Counted from the stretch's first letter, positions 1 to 11,842 are shown. The stretch: 64,000 nucleotides of DNA from Roseovarius lutimaris (GCF_900115165.1 NZ_FOVP01000008.1:106860-170859), one strand, 5' to 3'. Numbers and translations are program-made. The notes: generated from the letters alone by a model not told the origin.

Positions 1-43
1 GATTTTTCCGCGCTATACGGGCGGAAATTTGAGGAGCCCCAAC

Positions 44-670
44 ATGGCCGAGACCGAGCAGCCGCAACTCTATCTGATTACTCCGCCCGAGTTTGAGCTT
101 GGCCGCTTTCCAGAGACCCTCGCGCGGGTTCTGGATTCGCAAGAGGTGGCCTGTGTGCGCCTTGCCCTGGCGAGCCGCGACGAAGATCGCATCGCGCGCG
201 CCGCCGATGCCTGTCGCGAGGTGACGCACACGCGCGACATTGCCCTGGTGATCGACACGCATGTGTTGATGGTGGAACGGCTTGGGCTTGACGGGGTGCA
301 CCTGCTGGATGGCGCCCGCACGGTACGGTTTGCGCGCAAGGAGTTGGGCGAGGATGCGATCATCGGAAGCTTTTGTGGCACCTCGCGTCATGACGGGATA
401 AGTGCCGGCGAAGCGGGCGCCGATTACATCAGTTTCGGCCCTGTCGGCGCCTCGGCACTGGGCGATGGCAGCCGGGCCGAGGACGAGCTTTTTGACTGGT
501 GGTCGAAGATGATCGAATTGCCGGTCGTGGCCGAAGGCGCGCTTGACGCGGGTCTTGTACGACAGCTTGCCCCGGTCACGGATTTTTTCGCCTTTGGCGA
601 TGAAATCTGGCAACATGACGATCCGGTCGCGGCGCTTGGCAATCTGGTCGCGGCAATGGCCGAGGTTTAA
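44..670 (+). CDS. ThiE-like thiamine phosphate synthase family protein
   Basis: 208-residue TIM-barrel protein of the thiamine phosphate synthase/TenI family. The opening LYLITPPEF strand, DGVHL near the middle, GADYISFGPV and a late VVAEGAL strand match the family order. Canonical ThiE joins HMP-PP and thiazole phosphate in thiamine synthesis, but the pyrophosphate-binding residues are not fully recognisable here and no thi gene is adjacent, so it may be a paralogue with another substrate. ATG at 44 was chosen over TTG at 29 because GAGGAG at 31-36 is then correctly placed. It converges on the olsA-like gene, with the stop codons overlapping. Confidence 0.75.
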   Translation: MAETEQPQLYLITPPEFELGRFPETLARVLDSQEVACVRLALASRDEDRIARAADACREVTHTRDIALVIDTHVLMVERLGLDGVHLLDGARTVRFARKELGEDAIIGSFCGTSRHDGISAGEAGADYISFGPVGASALGDGSRAEDELFDWWSKMIELPVVAEGALDAGLVRQLAPVTDFFAFGDEIWQHDDPVAALGNLVAAMAEV

Positions 671-1500
671 CGGCCCTGCCGATCCTTTGGCATGGCCGCG
701 CGCACAGCATTTTCGACATGCGCGGCCAATGCCTTTCTATCCGGAAATTCGTCAACCTTAACAGGGTCATGGTAGACGACCTTCACCTTTCCTTGCCGCG
801 CCGCGCCCAACACTTGTAACGCGTGAGCGCCAAAGGTCATGTTGCCCCACCAGCCGTAAAACCGCGGGTCTTGATCGTCGGGCGCGTGATAAATCACCGT
901 AACCGGCTGAACAAAGATGTCATGGCGAATGTTCTTGCTAAAGAACGCCTGAAAAAGCGTTGATTTAAATGGCAAAACGCGCAATCCATCGGTCGAGCTT
1001 CCCTCCGGGAAGAACAACAGCTTGTGCCCCGCCCGAAGTCGGCTTTCGAAAATCTCGGTCTGGGCACGCGCCTGTTTGGGATCACGGTTGATGAACACCG
1101 TCCCGGTGATCCGCGCCAAAAGCCCGATTCCCGGCCATTTCGCCACCTCGGACTTGGAGACGAAATACACCCGTTTGCGCGCATTGAGAGCAAAAATATC
1201 AAGCCATGATGCGTGGTTAGCCACCACAGCTCCGGCATGGCGCATCGGTGCGCCTGCCACCTCGTGGCGCATGCCGAGCACGACAAAGGCCATCCGGCAC
1301 ACCGATTGGGTGATATGGGGCGTCCAGGGGCGGTGCAGCTTGTAAAGAGGCTGTTCTATCGACCGTATCACCGCAGTTAGCACGACCCCGATGAGAAGAA
1401 TGCAAACCAGGATCGCACCGCGTAAAACCGCGCGCGCAACGCCCATGGGGCCAAGCCGGACCACCGCAGGCGGGTCCGGCGAATTCCAGGTGAAACTCAC
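667..1500 (-). CDS. olsA: 1-acyl-glycerol-3-phosphate acyltransferase family, probable OlsA
   Basis: 277-residue PlsC-fold acyltransferase. An N-terminal membrane segment (about residues 25-45) is followed by the catalytic HX4D box NHASWLD near residue 95 and the FPEGSSTDG motif near 170. The family transfers an acyl chain to a lysolipid at the cytoplasmic membrane. The ATGA overlap with the upstream OlsB-type gene (1497-1500) points to O-acylation of lyso-ornithine lipid, the second step of ornithine lipid synthesis, rather than general phosphatidate synthesis. That assignment rests on the neighbour, not on a distinguishing residue. Confidence 0.8.
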   Translation of the reverse strand: MSFTWNSPDPPAVVRLGPMGVARAVLRGAILVCILLIGVVLTAVIRSIEQPLYKLHRPWTPHITQSVCRMAFVVLGMRHEVAGAPMRHAGAVVANHASWLDIFALNARKRVYFVSKSEVAKWPGIGLLARITGTVFINRDPKQARAQTEIFESRLRAGHKLLFFPEGSSTDGLRVLPFKSTLFQAFFSKNIRHDIFVQPVTVIYHAPDDQDPRFYGWWGNMTFGAHALQVLGAARQGKVKVVYHDPVKVDEFPDRKALAAHVENAVRAAMPKDRQGR

Positions 1501-2264
1501 CGTGCAAGCCCTTTGGAATAAATGGATTTCCTTTTGCTATTCAGCCGCTCTGTGTCCATCACAAGGCAAACATCCGTGGTGTTGAACTGATGATCGACAT
1601 AAGCGCCCTCGCCGACATATCCGCCCATCCTGAGATAGGCCTTGATCAGGGCGGGCACCTCGAGCATCGCCGCGCGCCGGTCCAGAGCGTCGGCGGGAAT
1701 CAGGTTCATGCTTTGGAAATACTCGCGACGGGCGCGCACGCGGATTTCGGGCGGCGCAAGATAGCGGTGATGCAAGAGCGACAGCGGCCGCGCCAATGTG
1801 GCGGGCTCCGTACCATGAAAGCTTGCCACCCCGAACATGATTTCCACTTGATAATCAGTGATATAGGCGGCCAGACCATTCCAGAGATGATACATGCCCG
1901 GCCCGCCGCGATAAGGCTTGGCCAGACAGGAGCGCCCCAGCTCCATCAGCCGCCGCCCGCTGTTGCGCAGGATCGAGAGATCATATTCATCCTCTGAATA
2001 AAACTGACCGGCGCGCCGGGCCTGATCATCGCGCAACAACCGATACGCCCCGACAACAGCGCCGCCCTGCGCATCATCTAGCAAGAGCAGGTGGTCGAAA
2101 TAGGTATCAAAACGATCAAGTTCCAGCCGCGCGGCGTGATCCACCATCGGGCCGGTGCCGCCCAACTCCTCGACAAACACCTCATAGCGCAGGCGTTGCG
2201 CGGCCCGCAACTCTTGCGGGGTTGTGGCGAGCTTGACGCGAAAAATTGGGGAGCTGGCGGGCAT
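1497..2264 (-). CDS. olsB: L-ornithine N-alpha-acyltransferase (GNAT fold)
   Basis: 255 residues of the OlsB/hemolysin-like GNAT family, which N-acylates ornithine from acyl-ACP to give lyso-ornithine lipid. Family landmarks seen are AAQRLRYEVFVEELGG near the start, MELGRSCL in the centre, FGVASFHGTEP, LLHHRYLAP and a late KAYLRMGGYVGEGAYVD. Its 3' end overlaps the olsA start by four bases, so the pair is probably translationally coupled. A distant second family member lies at 23978-24721. Confidence 0.85.
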   Translation of the reverse strand: MPASSPIFRVKLATTPQELRAAQRLRYEVFVEELGGTGPMVDHAARLELDRFDTYFDHLLLLDDAQGGAVVGAYRLLRDDQARRAGQFYSEDEYDLSILRNSGRRLMELGRSCLAKPYRGGPGMYHLWNGLAAYITDYQVEIMFGVASFHGTEPATLARPLSLLHHRYLAPPEIRVRARREYFQSMNLIPADALDRRAAMLEVPALIKAYLRMGGYVGEGAYVDHQFNTTDVCLVMDTERLNSKRKSIYSKGLAR

Positions 2265-2384
2265 TTCGCTCTCGGATTGGTGGCTTTGGCGAGGGTTTAG
2301 GCAAGCGCCCCAGCAATGACAACACGCGTTAAAGGCGCATCTGGTCGAAAAGGCGGGGCGATGTTAACCTTTTGCTAACCATGA

Positions 2385-2567
2385 TCAGGGATCAAAGACG
2401 ACAACAAGTTCCACCCGCGCGCCGTCAATCACCACCTTCCCGACCTCGCGAAAGTTAACGGTGATACGGCCCGCGATATTCGATTGCACCTGGCCGGTGC
2501 CCCAATCAGGCTGTTGGGGGTGGCGGACAAACATCCCGGGTTCCAGTATCGAGTTCATATCGCTCAT
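2385..2567 (-). CDS. DUF3553 family small protein
   Basis: 60 residues starting MSDMNS. It contains the family core GMFVRHPQQPDWGTGQVQS followed by a short beta-rich segment, as in DUF3553 proteins, which resemble the small domain found in some UvrD-like helicases. Function unknown. ATG at 2567 is preferred over the longer frame because GCGAGG sits upstream of it at proper distance. It is divergent from the ChpT-like gene with only 26 bases between starts, so the two promoters must overlap neighbouring coding sequence. Confidence 0.7.
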   Translation of the reverse strand: MSDMNSILEPGMFVRHPQQPDWGTGQVQSNIAGRITVNFREVGKVVIDGARVELVVVFDP

Positions 2568-2593
2568 GTCGTACCTCGCTTCGGAGAATAGCT

Positions 2594-3193
2594 TTGAACA
2601 ACCATAGTCAGACCCTGGCCGCATTGATAGGCTCTCGTATCTGCCATGACCTGATAAGCCCGATGGGGGCTGTCACCAACGGCTTGGAATTGCTGGAACT
2701 TTCCGGCATGGGCACCTCACCCGAAATGGTGCTTATCTCGGAAAGTGCGGCGGATGCGAATGCGCGCATTCGGCTGTTCCGGCTGGCCTTTGGCACCGCC
2801 TCTGCGCGTCAGAGCCTGCGCAGTGAAGACCTTGGCGCTATTCTGGCCACGGTCTATCGCACCGGGCGAATCGCACTTGACTATGGCCTGTCGGGGACAG
2901 TGACCCAGCCCCTTGCACAGGTGGTAGTGTTAAGCCTTTTGTGCGCGGAACAGACCATCCCCTTTGGCGGCACCCTCTCGGTCACCCAACACGAGGGACA
3001 GTTCGAGATCAGCGCCACCGGCGGGCGGCTTCAGATCAATGACCAGCTGTGGAACAGCCTTGGGGCGATGGCGCCCGCGCCCGAGGTGACCCCGGCGCAG
3101 GTGCAGTTTCTGTTGTTGCCAGAGCGGCTGGCCGCGCTTGGGCGCTCGGCGCAGGTGGACCACGGCGAGACCGAGCTGCGGCTTCGGTTCTAG
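2594..3193 (+). CDS. chpT: Histidine phosphotransferase ChpT-like protein
   Basis: 199 residues matching the ChpT family: an N-terminal helical DHp-like half with the phosphoacceptor in [20 protein letters not shown] (His 18) and a degenerate ATPase-like half. In alphaproteobacteria ChpT passes phosphate from CckA to CtrA and CpdR. The start is TTG at 2594, with CGGAG at 2582-2586 as ribosome binding site and no in-frame ATG before the conserved histidine. It converges with proA, the ends overlapping by four bases. Confidence 0.8.
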   Translation: MNNHSQTLAALIGSRICHDLISPMGAVTNGLELLELSGMGTSPEMVLISESAADANARIRLFRLAFGTASARQSLRSEDLGAILATVYRTGRIALDYGLSGTVTQPLAQVVVLSLLCAEQTIPFGGTLSVTQHEGQFEISATGGRLQINDQLWNSLGAMAPAPEVTPAQVQFLLLPERLAALGRSAQVDHGETELRLRF

Positions 3194-4455
3194 GCGCGCG
3201 TGGTTCCATCGCCGTCGACCAGATATTTGAAGCTGGTCAGCTGCGCCGCGCCCACCGGGCCGCGCGCATGCATCTTGCCGGTGGCGATGCCAATTTCCGC
3301 GCCCATGCCGAATTCGCCCCCGTCGGCGAATTGGGTCGACGCATTGCGCATCAGGATCGCGCTGTCGAGACGGGCAAAGAACCGGTTCGCGGTGGCGTCA
3401 TCCTCGGTGATGATACAATCGGTGTGGTTTGAGCCATAGCGCCGGATATGGGCGATCGCGGCGTCAAGATCATCGACCACCTTGGCGGCGATGATGCTGT
3501 CAAGGTATTCACACCCCCAGTCCTCCTCGGTGGCCGCCGTCGTGCCCTCAATGGCGCGCAGGCTCGCATCGGCGCGCACCTCGACCCCGGCATCCAGAAG
3601 CGCACGCACCACGCCCTGGCCGATGGTGCCAATGATATCGCGGTGGATCAAAAGACACTCGGCCGCGCCACAGATGCCGGTCCGCCGGGTCTTGGCGTTC
3701 ATCACCACGCGGAGCGCCTTTTCGGGGTCGGCCTCCTTGTCGATATAGATGTGAACGATGCCCTCCAGATGGGCGAAGACCGGCACCCGCGCCTCGCGTT
3801 GGACAAGGCCGACAAGGCCCTTGCCACCACGCGGCACGATCACATCCACCGTATCGGTCATCGTCAAAAGCGCCTGCACCGCCGCCCGGTCACGGGTCGG
3901 CACAAGCTGAATTGCATCCTCGGGAAGGTCGACGGCGCGCAGCCCCGTAACGAGGCAGGCGTGTATCGCGCCTGATGAGTGAAAACTTTCAGACCCGCCG
4001 CGCAGGATCACCGCATTGCCGGATTTAAGACAGAGCGCCCCGGCATCCGCCGTCACATTCGGGCGGCTTTCATAGATCACGCCGATTACCCCCAGGGGCG
4101 TGCGCACGCGGCGGATATGAATGCCGGTGGGCTGATCCCATTCGGCCAGAACCTCGCCCACCGGATCATCCTGGGCGGCCACCGCGCGCAAGCCCTCGAC
4201 GATGCCCTTGATGCGGCTCTCGTCCAGCGCAAGGCGATCCATCATCGCCTCGCTCAGCCCCTTGTCGCGGCCATAGGCCAAATCCTTTTCATTGGCGGCA
4301 AGGATATCCGCGCGCCCGTCCCAGACCGCATCGGCGGCGGCCTCAAGCGCGGCCCGTTTGGCCTCGGGGCTGGCCACGGCCAGATCGGCGGCGGCGGCCT
4401 TGGCACGCGCGCCGATATCGGCCATCAGCGCGGCAATATCTTGATGCTCTGTCAT
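3190..4455 (-). CDS. proA: Gamma-glutamyl phosphate reductase
   Basis: 421 residues, normal length for ProA, an aldehyde dehydrogenase superfamily enzyme that reduces gamma-glutamyl phosphate to glutamate semialdehyde in proline synthesis. Seen: [33 protein letters not shown], and the cysteine region [15 protein letters not shown] that carries the nucleophile. It is downstream of proB in the same direction with a 29-base gap, forming obgE-proB-proA. Confidence 0.95.
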   Translation of the reverse strand: MTEHQDIAALMADIGARAKAAAADLAVASPEAKRAALEAAADAVWDGRADILAANEKDLAYGRDKGLSEAMMDRLALDESRIKGIVEGLRAVAAQDDPVGEVLAEWDQPTGIHIRRVRTPLGVIGVIYESRPNVTADAGALCLKSGNAVILRGGSESFHSSGAIHACLVTGLRAVDLPEDAIQLVPTRDRAAVQALLTMTDTVDVIVPRGGKGLVGLVQREARVPVFAHLEGIVHIYIDKEADPEKALRVVMNAKTRRTGICGAAECLLIHRDIIGTIGQGVVRALLDAGVEVRADASLRAIEGTTAATEEDWGCEYLDSIIAAKVVDDLDAAIAHIRRYGSNHTDCIITEDDATANRFFARLDSAILMRNASTQFADGGEFGMGAEIGIATGKMHARGPVGAAQLTSFKYLVDGDGTTRA

Positions 4456-4484
4456 GTCACACTCTCCTCTTCGGGGTTTGGCAC

Positions 4485-6622
<2,138 letters not shown>

Positions 6623-6650
6623 TCATCCTTACGCAAAGGCCGATGGGGCC

Positions 6651-7190
6651 TTAATCCGCTTTTCTGCTATAGGTCCAGGTCGCGACCTTTGCGCCGCGGG
6701 CGACGCAAAATGTCTCGGCATCTCCAAGATACTGAAATCCGCAATTGGTCAAGACCCGCGCCGAGGCGGCATTATCCTGAAACACGCTGGCAAAGGTCAT
6801 CCGCGCGTTATGCGGATTGGCCGCCAAAAGCGCCTCGACCGCCGCCGAGGCGACGCCGGTATTCCAATAGGCGGGCGCCACCCAATATCCGACTTCTGAT
6901 TGCGCCTGATCGACCCGTACAAGGCTTATCAGCCCCATAAGCTCTGATCCACCGGTCTTGCTGGCGTCCATCGCCCAGAAATCCTCGGTCCGGTCGGGGG
7001 CCTGCGCGCGCGCGATCATCGCCTCGGTGGTGCCGGGCGGCAGGGGGTGCGGGATGCTGCTGGTGTTCATCGCCACGCGCGCATCGCTTGCGTTCATCTC
7101 GATCAGCCCGGCATCCGACACCCGAAGCGGGCGCAGGTCAAACCGTTCGGTTTCGATCACCGGCTGGTTTACAATCGTCTCAAGCCTCAT
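6651..7190 (-). CDS. GNAT family N-acetyltransferase
   Basis: 179 residues of the RimJ/RimL-like GNAT type: TERFDLRPLRVSDA near the start, EVGYWVAPAYWNTGVASAAVEALL as the acetyl-CoA binding strand-loop-helix, and NAASARVLTNCGFQYLG near the C-terminus. Substrate unknown. ATG at 7190 was chosen because it overlaps the stop codon of the upstream LysE gene (ATGA), the usual coupling in this stretch. Confidence 0.8.
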   Translation of the reverse strand: MRLETIVNQPVIETERFDLRPLRVSDAGLIEMNASDARVAMNTSSIPHPLPPGTTEAMIARAQAPDRTEDFWAMDASKTGGSELMGLISLVRVDQAQSEVGYWVAPAYWNTGVASAAVEALLAANPHNARMTFASVFQDNAASARVLTNCGFQYLGDAETFCVARGAKVATWTYSRKAD

Positions 7191-7792
7191 GCGCTTCCTC
7201 CTCCAAAGAGCACGAATAGAACCGAGGCAACGGTCAGCGCCGCCAAGGTCCACATCAGATATTTCTCAGCCGTGGTCCCCGCCACGGTCTGGGCGATCCG
7301 GTCTCCTCCATAGGTCCAGATCGGATGAAGAATGGCCTGTAAGCCAAATAGACAGATGGCAATCCAGGCAGTCGCCTGCAAGGCCGGGGTGCCCGGTGTC
7401 ACGAAATTGGTAAATCCCGTGACAATCATCGCCCAGGCCTTGGGATTAAGCGGATGCACAATCAACCCGGCGACAAAGCCTGGCGGCGTTTCAACCGGTT
7501 TTCCACCATCCAGACGCAGATGCGCCACCTTCCAGGCCAACCAGCAGATATAGGCCGCCGACACCCATTTCAGCGCCGCGAAGACGCCCGGTGCCTGCGC
7601 CGCCAACCCCATCAGGCCAAAGCCGATGGGCCAGATGATCAGCTGTTTTCCAAGCGCCACGCCTGCCACAAACGGCAGTGCTGCGCGAAAGCCAAAGCGC
7701 GCGCCCGTGGCCAATAGCGCCATATTGGCCGGCCCCGGTGTGCCCACCTGAGACGCGCCAAACGCCAGAAAACTGATCACGGCAACGCCCAT
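7187..7792 (-). CDS. LysE/RhtB family amino acid exporter
   Basis: 201 residues, strongly hydrophobic with about six membrane segments. The family opening is seen in ASQVGTPGPANMALLATG, and the middle LIVHPLNPKAWAMIVTG corresponds to the conserved NPK region. Such proteins export amino acids or metabolites across the inner membrane. ATG at 7792 is preceded by GGAGG at eight bases. The gene is coupled to the GNAT gene downstream. Confidence 0.85.
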   Translation of the reverse strand: MGVAVISFLAFGASQVGTPGPANMALLATGARFGFRAALPFVAGVALGKQLIIWPIGFGLMGLAAQAPGVFAALKWVSAAYICWLAWKVAHLRLDGGKPVETPPGFVAGLIVHPLNPKAWAMIVTGFTNFVTPGTPALQATAWIAICLFGLQAILHPIWTYGGDRIAQTVAGTTAEKYLMWTLAALTVASVLFVLFGGGSA

Positions 7793-7875
7793 CTCGGGTT
7801 GCCTCCTGCGCAAAATGAAAAGGGACCGGCGGTATCGCCGATCCCCTTGATGTTCAAAACAACCTTAAGGTCAGC

Positions 7876-8145
7876 TTATTCAGCGGCCTCCGCCACTGGC
7901 AGGACCGAAATAAAGGTGCGGCCCTTGAGGCCCTTATGAAACTTCACAGCGCCTTCGACCTTGGCAAAGATCGTGTGATCCTTACCTTCGCCAACGCCCT
8001 GCCCCGGCCAGAACTTGTTGCCGCGCTGACGCACGACAATATTGCCCGGGATCACAGCTTCGCCGCCATATTTCTTGACGCCAAGGCGACGGCCGGCAGA
8101 ATCGCGACCGTTACGGGATGAACCGCCTGCTTTTTTATGTGCCAT
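7876..8145 (-). CDS. rpmA: 50S ribosomal protein L27
   Basis: 89 residues beginning [16 protein letters not shown] and containing [16 protein letters not shown], diagnostic of bacterial L27, which sits near the peptidyl transferase centre. It has no N-terminal extension needing cleavage. AAGGAG precedes the start. It follows rplU by 11 bases. Confidence 0.97.
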   Translation of the reverse strand: MAHKKAGGSSRNGRDSAGRRLGVKKYGGEAVIPGNIVVRQRGNKFWPGQGVGEGKDHTIFAKVEGAVKFHKGLKGRTFISVLPVAEAAE

Positions 8146-8156
8146 CTGGTCTCTCC

Positions 8157-8795
8157 TTAGCCTTTAGCCAGTTCTTTGGCCTGTGCGATCCAGTCTTCAC
8201 GACCCACACGACCTTTGAACGACAGTTTCTCTTCGATTGCATCGACGTCCGCGTCGGTCCATTCGGCAATCTGAGCAAAGGTTGTGATGCCTTCACCATG
8301 CAGTTTTTTCACAATCACCGGACCAACGCCAGAAATCTTCGACAGATCGTCGCCCCCGGCGGCTGCTTTCGCGGCTTTCTTGGGCGCGGCGGCTTTCTTG
8401 GCAGGCTTTTCAGCCGAGGCCAGTGCCGTTGCTGAGACCGAGCCAGAGCCCATGGCGGCTTTGACGCCGGACTTTTCCGCGCCATCGGCCAGAATCTCGG
8501 TCACGCGCAGCAGAGTAAGCTGCTGACGGTGGCCACGGGTCCGCTGCGAGCCGTGCTTACGACGACGCTTGACGAAATTGATGACCTTGTCACCCTTGAC
8601 CTGATCAACGACCTCGGCCTGAACCGCGGCGCCCTCGATGAAAGGCGCGCCGACAACAGGTGCGTCGCCGCCCAGCATCAGAATCTCGTTAAATTGAACT
8701 TTTTCACCGGCATCCGCTGCAAGCTTTTCAACACGAAGCATGTCCCCTGAGGACACCTTGTATTGCTTGCCACCGGTCTTGAGGACCGCAAACAT
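8157..8795 (-). CDS. rplU: 50S ribosomal protein L21 with C-terminal helix-hairpin-helix extension
   Basis: 212 residues, about twice the usual L21 length. Residues 1-103 are L21 ([44 protein letters not shown]). A linker rich in Ala and Lys follows (about 120-145) and then a helix-hairpin-helix domain ([17 protein letters not shown]) of the kind seen in nucleic-acid-binding and NADH dehydrogenase subunit E extensions. ATG at 8795 has GAAGGA just upstream. Co-directional with rpmA. Confidence 0.95.
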   Translation of the reverse strand: MFAVLKTGGKQYKVSSGDMLRVEKLAADAGEKVQFNEILMLGGDAPVVGAPFIEGAAVQAEVVDQVKGDKVINFVKRRRKHGSQRTRGHRQQLTLLRVTEILADGAEKSGVKAAMGSGSVSATALASAEKPAKKAAAPKKAAKAAAGGDDLSKISGVGPVIVKKLHGEGITTFAQIAEWTDADVDAIEEKLSFKGRVGREDWIAQAKELAKG

Positions 8796-8903
8796 TGCAT
8801 TTCCTTCTTTCGTCTCCGCGCTCTGTGGTCCCCGAAATTCCGGGCGTTTCTGGCCTTGTGGCCACCTCGAACTGCGCGCCCCCTCGGGCGTCATTCAAAA
8901 ACA

Positions 8904-8930
8904 AACCCGGCAAGATCATCCCGCCGGGTT
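8904..8930 (-). terminator. Rho-independent terminator downstream of the DUF2059 pair
   Basis: Read on the minus strand, an 8-bp stem AACCCGGC/GCCGGGTT is followed by TGTTTTTG. It lies 67-93 bases beyond the stop of the second DUF2059 gene and before rplU, so it separates the two transcription units. Confidence 0.75.
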
Positions 8931-8996
8931 GCGCGCTTATTCTGGAAAGCCGGGTGAAAGTCAAGGGTCATCACCCCAATCCTTGCGCGATATCGC

Positions 8997-9836
8997 CTAT
9001 AAATCCTCGCCCTGCATCTGAAGCGCCACGGCGCGACCAAGCTGATAGGACAGATCCTCATACATCCCGTCATAGGCCGCGAACAGCGCCCGGTTCAGAT
9101 CGCGCCCGGCGGGGCTCTGGTAAAGGGCGATATAGGCCTCAAGCTTGCTGCGCGCCAGTGGCTGATAGGCCAGTACCAGAAACGAGCGGAGCCAGATCTC
9201 GGTCTGTTTGCGCATGTCCTCTTCCTGGGCCCAGATATCGGCCAGCATATCCGCCTCTGGCAGATCAAACCCACCGCCGTCGGCAAGCCCGGTGTAAAAC
9301 ACCAGATTGGCGTTGAGCGCCCCGGTTACATTGCGCTCGATCAGGTCACTGTCGTCGATAAAGACATCCACCCGCTCGACCAGAACATCGCCGTCCTTGA
9401 CCATCTGGCTGTAAAGCTTTTCGGTCGCCGTCTCGACTTCCGGATCAAGCAGCGATTTGCGCGCCGCCAGTTCCAGTGCGACGATCTCCTGCCCCGGCCC
9501 CTCGAAGAAGGTCAGAAGCGGCGCCAGATCGACCCCGTCAAGGGCGGCAGTAAACCCCTCGGTCACCTTGGTTTGCATCGTATCGCGGTCATAGACCTGA
9601 GCGACAATCGCATCCCATCGGGCAAGCTCGCCCTCGGCCAGCATTTCCTGGCCCACCTCACCGCCATAGCGCAGCCCCTCGTCGCGCATGATCTCGATGG
9701 TTTCCTCAAACCGCAGCGCCGTTATCAGGCGGCTTACATCCCCGGCACGGTCCGCCAGAGCGGGGCCTGCCAGAAAAACCAGACCGGCCAGCCCCCCGAA
9801 AAGTGCCCGCCGCGTGATGCGCGCAAGCTGTCTCAT
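8997..9836 (-). CDS. Exported DUF2059 family protein
   Basis: 279 residues with a signal peptide (basic MRQLARITRRALFG, hydrophobic core, cleavage near GPALA-D). The rest is alpha-helical and contains the DUF2059-like segment FTAALDGVDLAPLLTFFEGPGQEIVALE. Periplasmic; function unknown. It overlaps the stop of the upstream related gene by four bases. Confidence 0.7.
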   Translation of the reverse strand: MRQLARITRRALFGGLAGLVFLAGPALADRAGDVSRLITALRFEETIEIMRDEGLRYGGEVGQEMLAEGELARWDAIVAQVYDRDTMQTKVTEGFTAALDGVDLAPLLTFFEGPGQEIVALELAARKSLLDPEVETATEKLYSQMVKDGDVLVERVDVFIDDSDLIERNVTGALNANLVFYTGLADGGGFDLPEADMLADIWAQEEDMRKQTEIWLRSFLVLAYQPLARSKLEAYIALYQSPAGRDLNRALFAAYDGMYEDLSYQLGRAVALQMQGEDL

Positions 9837-10678
9837 AGCTCTTGACCGGGATGCATATCGGCCATCCGCGCCGCCAGAACCTCGAAACGCCCGGCCATGA
9901 TCTCGTATTGCACGGCATTCATAAGCTCATAGACCTGCGCCATAAGCGGATGCTGCAACGCCTCGACATAGGCGCGAAGATCGTCGGTGCCGAGTTCCTG
10001 ATAGGTATAGGCCGCATTCGCCAGGGCCGAGGCCTGCAAGGCCTCGCGCAGCTCATCCTCGCCCTCGGCCAGAACGGCGCGCAAGGCGCCCTCGTCCAGC
10101 CCGCTCTCAAGCACGCCCGCATAAGAGGCCGCCAGCAAAAAGCGAAGCTGAATTTCCTGCACCGCACGCACGCCCGACCCGGCCCCGTCGACGGCATCGT
10201 TCATGTCGCGCAGCACCTTGAGGCGCGCCGCTTCGGTCTCGGCGAGCAAGGCCTCGCCCTCGGCGCGCTTAGCGTCGTCATCCTCGACCAGATGCGAGGC
10301 ATTCTCGACCGCCACAAGCCGCTGGCCAAGGTCAGAGGCGTAAAAATCCGCCGCATGAATCAGCATTTCGTCGCTCAGGGTCTCGGAGAGGATATCAAGG
10401 CCAGTGCTGCGCATCCGCCCGGTATCAAACACCTCGCCGGCCACCCGCGCCCAGTCATGGCCGAAATCGCTGGCCGAAAGGCCAAGCATCGCAGGCGCAT
10501 CGGCGGCGGCGAGCGCGATACTGTCAAGCGCCACGCCAAATCCCGTCACCTCAAGAAACGCCTCAAGCCGGTCCCGGTCGGCCGCGCGCAGCGGCACAAG
10601 GCCGATCAGCACGATCAGCGCCCCGAGAAACACGATCCTCGCCAGGCGCGGCATCTGGCGTATCGGGGTCACAAGCAT
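9833..10678 (-). CDS. Exported DUF2059-like protein, paralogue of downstream gene
   Basis: 281 residues; an N-terminal hydrophobic segment (about 12-30, ending LRAAD) looks like a signal peptide. The body is helical and acidic, with LADFYASDLGQRL-like spacing (seen as AADFYASDLGQRLVAVE) corresponding to the FFEGPGQEIVALE segment of the next gene, and both end with an AYxxM/YD helix, so the pair looks like an old tandem duplication. ATG at 10678 has GAAGGA upstream; a longer frame starts inside the tRNA-Ser side and was not used. Confidence 0.65.
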   Translation of the reverse strand: MLVTPIRQMPRLARIVFLGALIVLIGLVPLRAADRDRLEAFLEVTGFGVALDSIALAAADAPAMLGLSASDFGHDWARVAGEVFDTGRMRSTGLDILSETLSDEMLIHAADFYASDLGQRLVAVENASHLVEDDDAKRAEGEALLAETEAARLKVLRDMNDAVDGAGSGVRAVQEIQLRFLLAASYAGVLESGLDEGALRAVLAEGEDELREALQASALANAAYTYQELGTDDLRAYVEALQHPLMAQVYELMNAVQYEIMAGRFEVLAARMADMHPGQEL

Positions 10679-10809
10679 TGCGGTCTGTCCTTCTCTGGGA
10701 GTCTGAAAATGCGGCTGTCTCCAACCTAGGCAATTTATCCCGACAAACAACGCAAAACCCCTTGCCCCCCCCGCCAAAGGCAATTAAACGCCCCCCACCA
10801 GACCCCCGC

Positions 10810-10899
10810 GGAGAGGTGCCGGAGTGGTCGAACGGGGCGGTCTCGAAAACCGTTGATCCTGCAAGGGATCCCAGGGTTCGAATCCCTGTCTCTCCGCCA
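10810..10899 (+). tRNA. tRNA-Ser (CGA)
   Basis: 90 nt with CCA encoded. Acceptor GGAGAGG pairs with TCTCTCC, anticodon loop CTCGAAA gives anticodon CGA (reads UCG), a long variable arm (TGATCCTGCAAGGGATCCC) marks class II, and the T arm is GGGTTCGAATCCC. Confidence 0.95.
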
Positions 10900-11035
10900 C
10901 TTGCCATTAAAATTGCCGAATAAACTCCCAATTAGTGGGTTTTTGTCGATCTAATGTCAGTTTTCACGCGATGATTTCAGGGTGCCCACAAGCTTTCCGG
11001 CCCGCTAAGATCGCCGAAACGTGATCGGGGCAAAC

Positions 11036-11494
11036 ATGGCAACACGCGACGAACTCTATGCAAAATTCGGCATAACCGCCGAAGCGGCGCAACTTTTCGA
11101 AACGGAACTTGGAACGTTGTTGCTTTCGGTAAGTGCGATAGAAAACGGTTGGCATTTGACGCCCGACCCGGTGAACGCCCGGAAAGCACTTGACCAAATC
11201 GAAGCGCATACACTTGGACGGTTACTTGGGGTTCTTAGAGGCAAAGTTGCCTTCGATGAACACTTAGAGGAACGCTTTGCGTCGGCTTTGAAAGCGCGAA
11301 ACCGCCTAAACCACGGCTTCTATGAGCGTCACAACTTCAAGATACAAACCGACGAAGGCCGCGACGTGATGATTGCCGACTTGGAAGAACTTCATGAAGA
11401 ACTTTTTCAGGTATGGCGTATGGCTTCAGGACTAACTGCGGTTATGGCGAAGCTTGTGATAAAACTTCGAAGCGACCCGCCGAACGACCATTAG
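11036..11494 (+). CDS. Hypothetical protein, all-helical
   Basis: 152 residues, no recognised family. It is predicted soluble and helical (ELGTLLLSVSAIENGWHL, RFASALKARNRLNHGFYERHNF, DLEELHEELFQVW). ATG at 11036 is preferred to GTG at 11021. Base composition is lower in GC than the flanking housekeeping genes, and with the next gene it forms an orphan pair between tRNA-Ser and the ectoine operon, which suggests acquired DNA; no copy of the tRNA 3' end was found downstream. Confidence 0.6.
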   Translation: MATRDELYAKFGITAEAAQLFETELGTLLLSVSAIENGWHLTPDPVNARKALDQIEAHTLGRLLGVLRGKVAFDEHLEERFASALKARNRLNHGFYERHNFKIQTDEGRDVMIADLEELHEELFQVWRMASGLTAVMAKLVIKLRSDPPNDH

Positions 11495-11554
11495 CGAAAG
11501 ACCCTGGCACATCGGCTGCGCTACATAGTTCCCGGAAACTACAAGGAATTGAGC

Positions 11555-11842
11555 ATGGAAACCATTACTTCGGACATTCTTACGGGTTTAGGTTTGGCGA
11601 TTACGCTGGCCGGGGCTTGGATAACGGCCCGCGCAGTCATTTTGAAGGAAGCCGACGCAATTAATATTGGGCTTTCTCGTGTGGTTGGCGGAACCAATGA
11701 AGAGAAACTTCAATTGCCAATGGTGCAAAACTTGCTTGCATCTTCGCGCGGGGCGCGACGCGGCCTGTTGTTCATTGCAGGCGGAACCGCGCTGCAAATC
11801 GTTCCGATTGCTATTCGGCTAATTTTGCGGGCACTCGCATAA
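11555..11842 (+). CDS. Small membrane protein, hypothetical
   Basis: 95 residues with two hydrophobic segments (about 8-28, GLGLAITLAGAWITARAVIL, and about 68-92, GLLFIAGGTALQIVPIAIRL). AAGGAA at 11543-11548 precedes ATG at 11555. No family recognised. Its stop codon runs directly into the A tract that is the U tract of the ectoine operon terminator on the other strand. Confidence 0.55.
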   Translation: METITSDILTGLGLAITLAGAWITARAVILKEADAINIGLSRVVGGTNEEKLQLPMVQNLLASSRGARRGLLFIAGGTALQIVPIAIRLILRALA

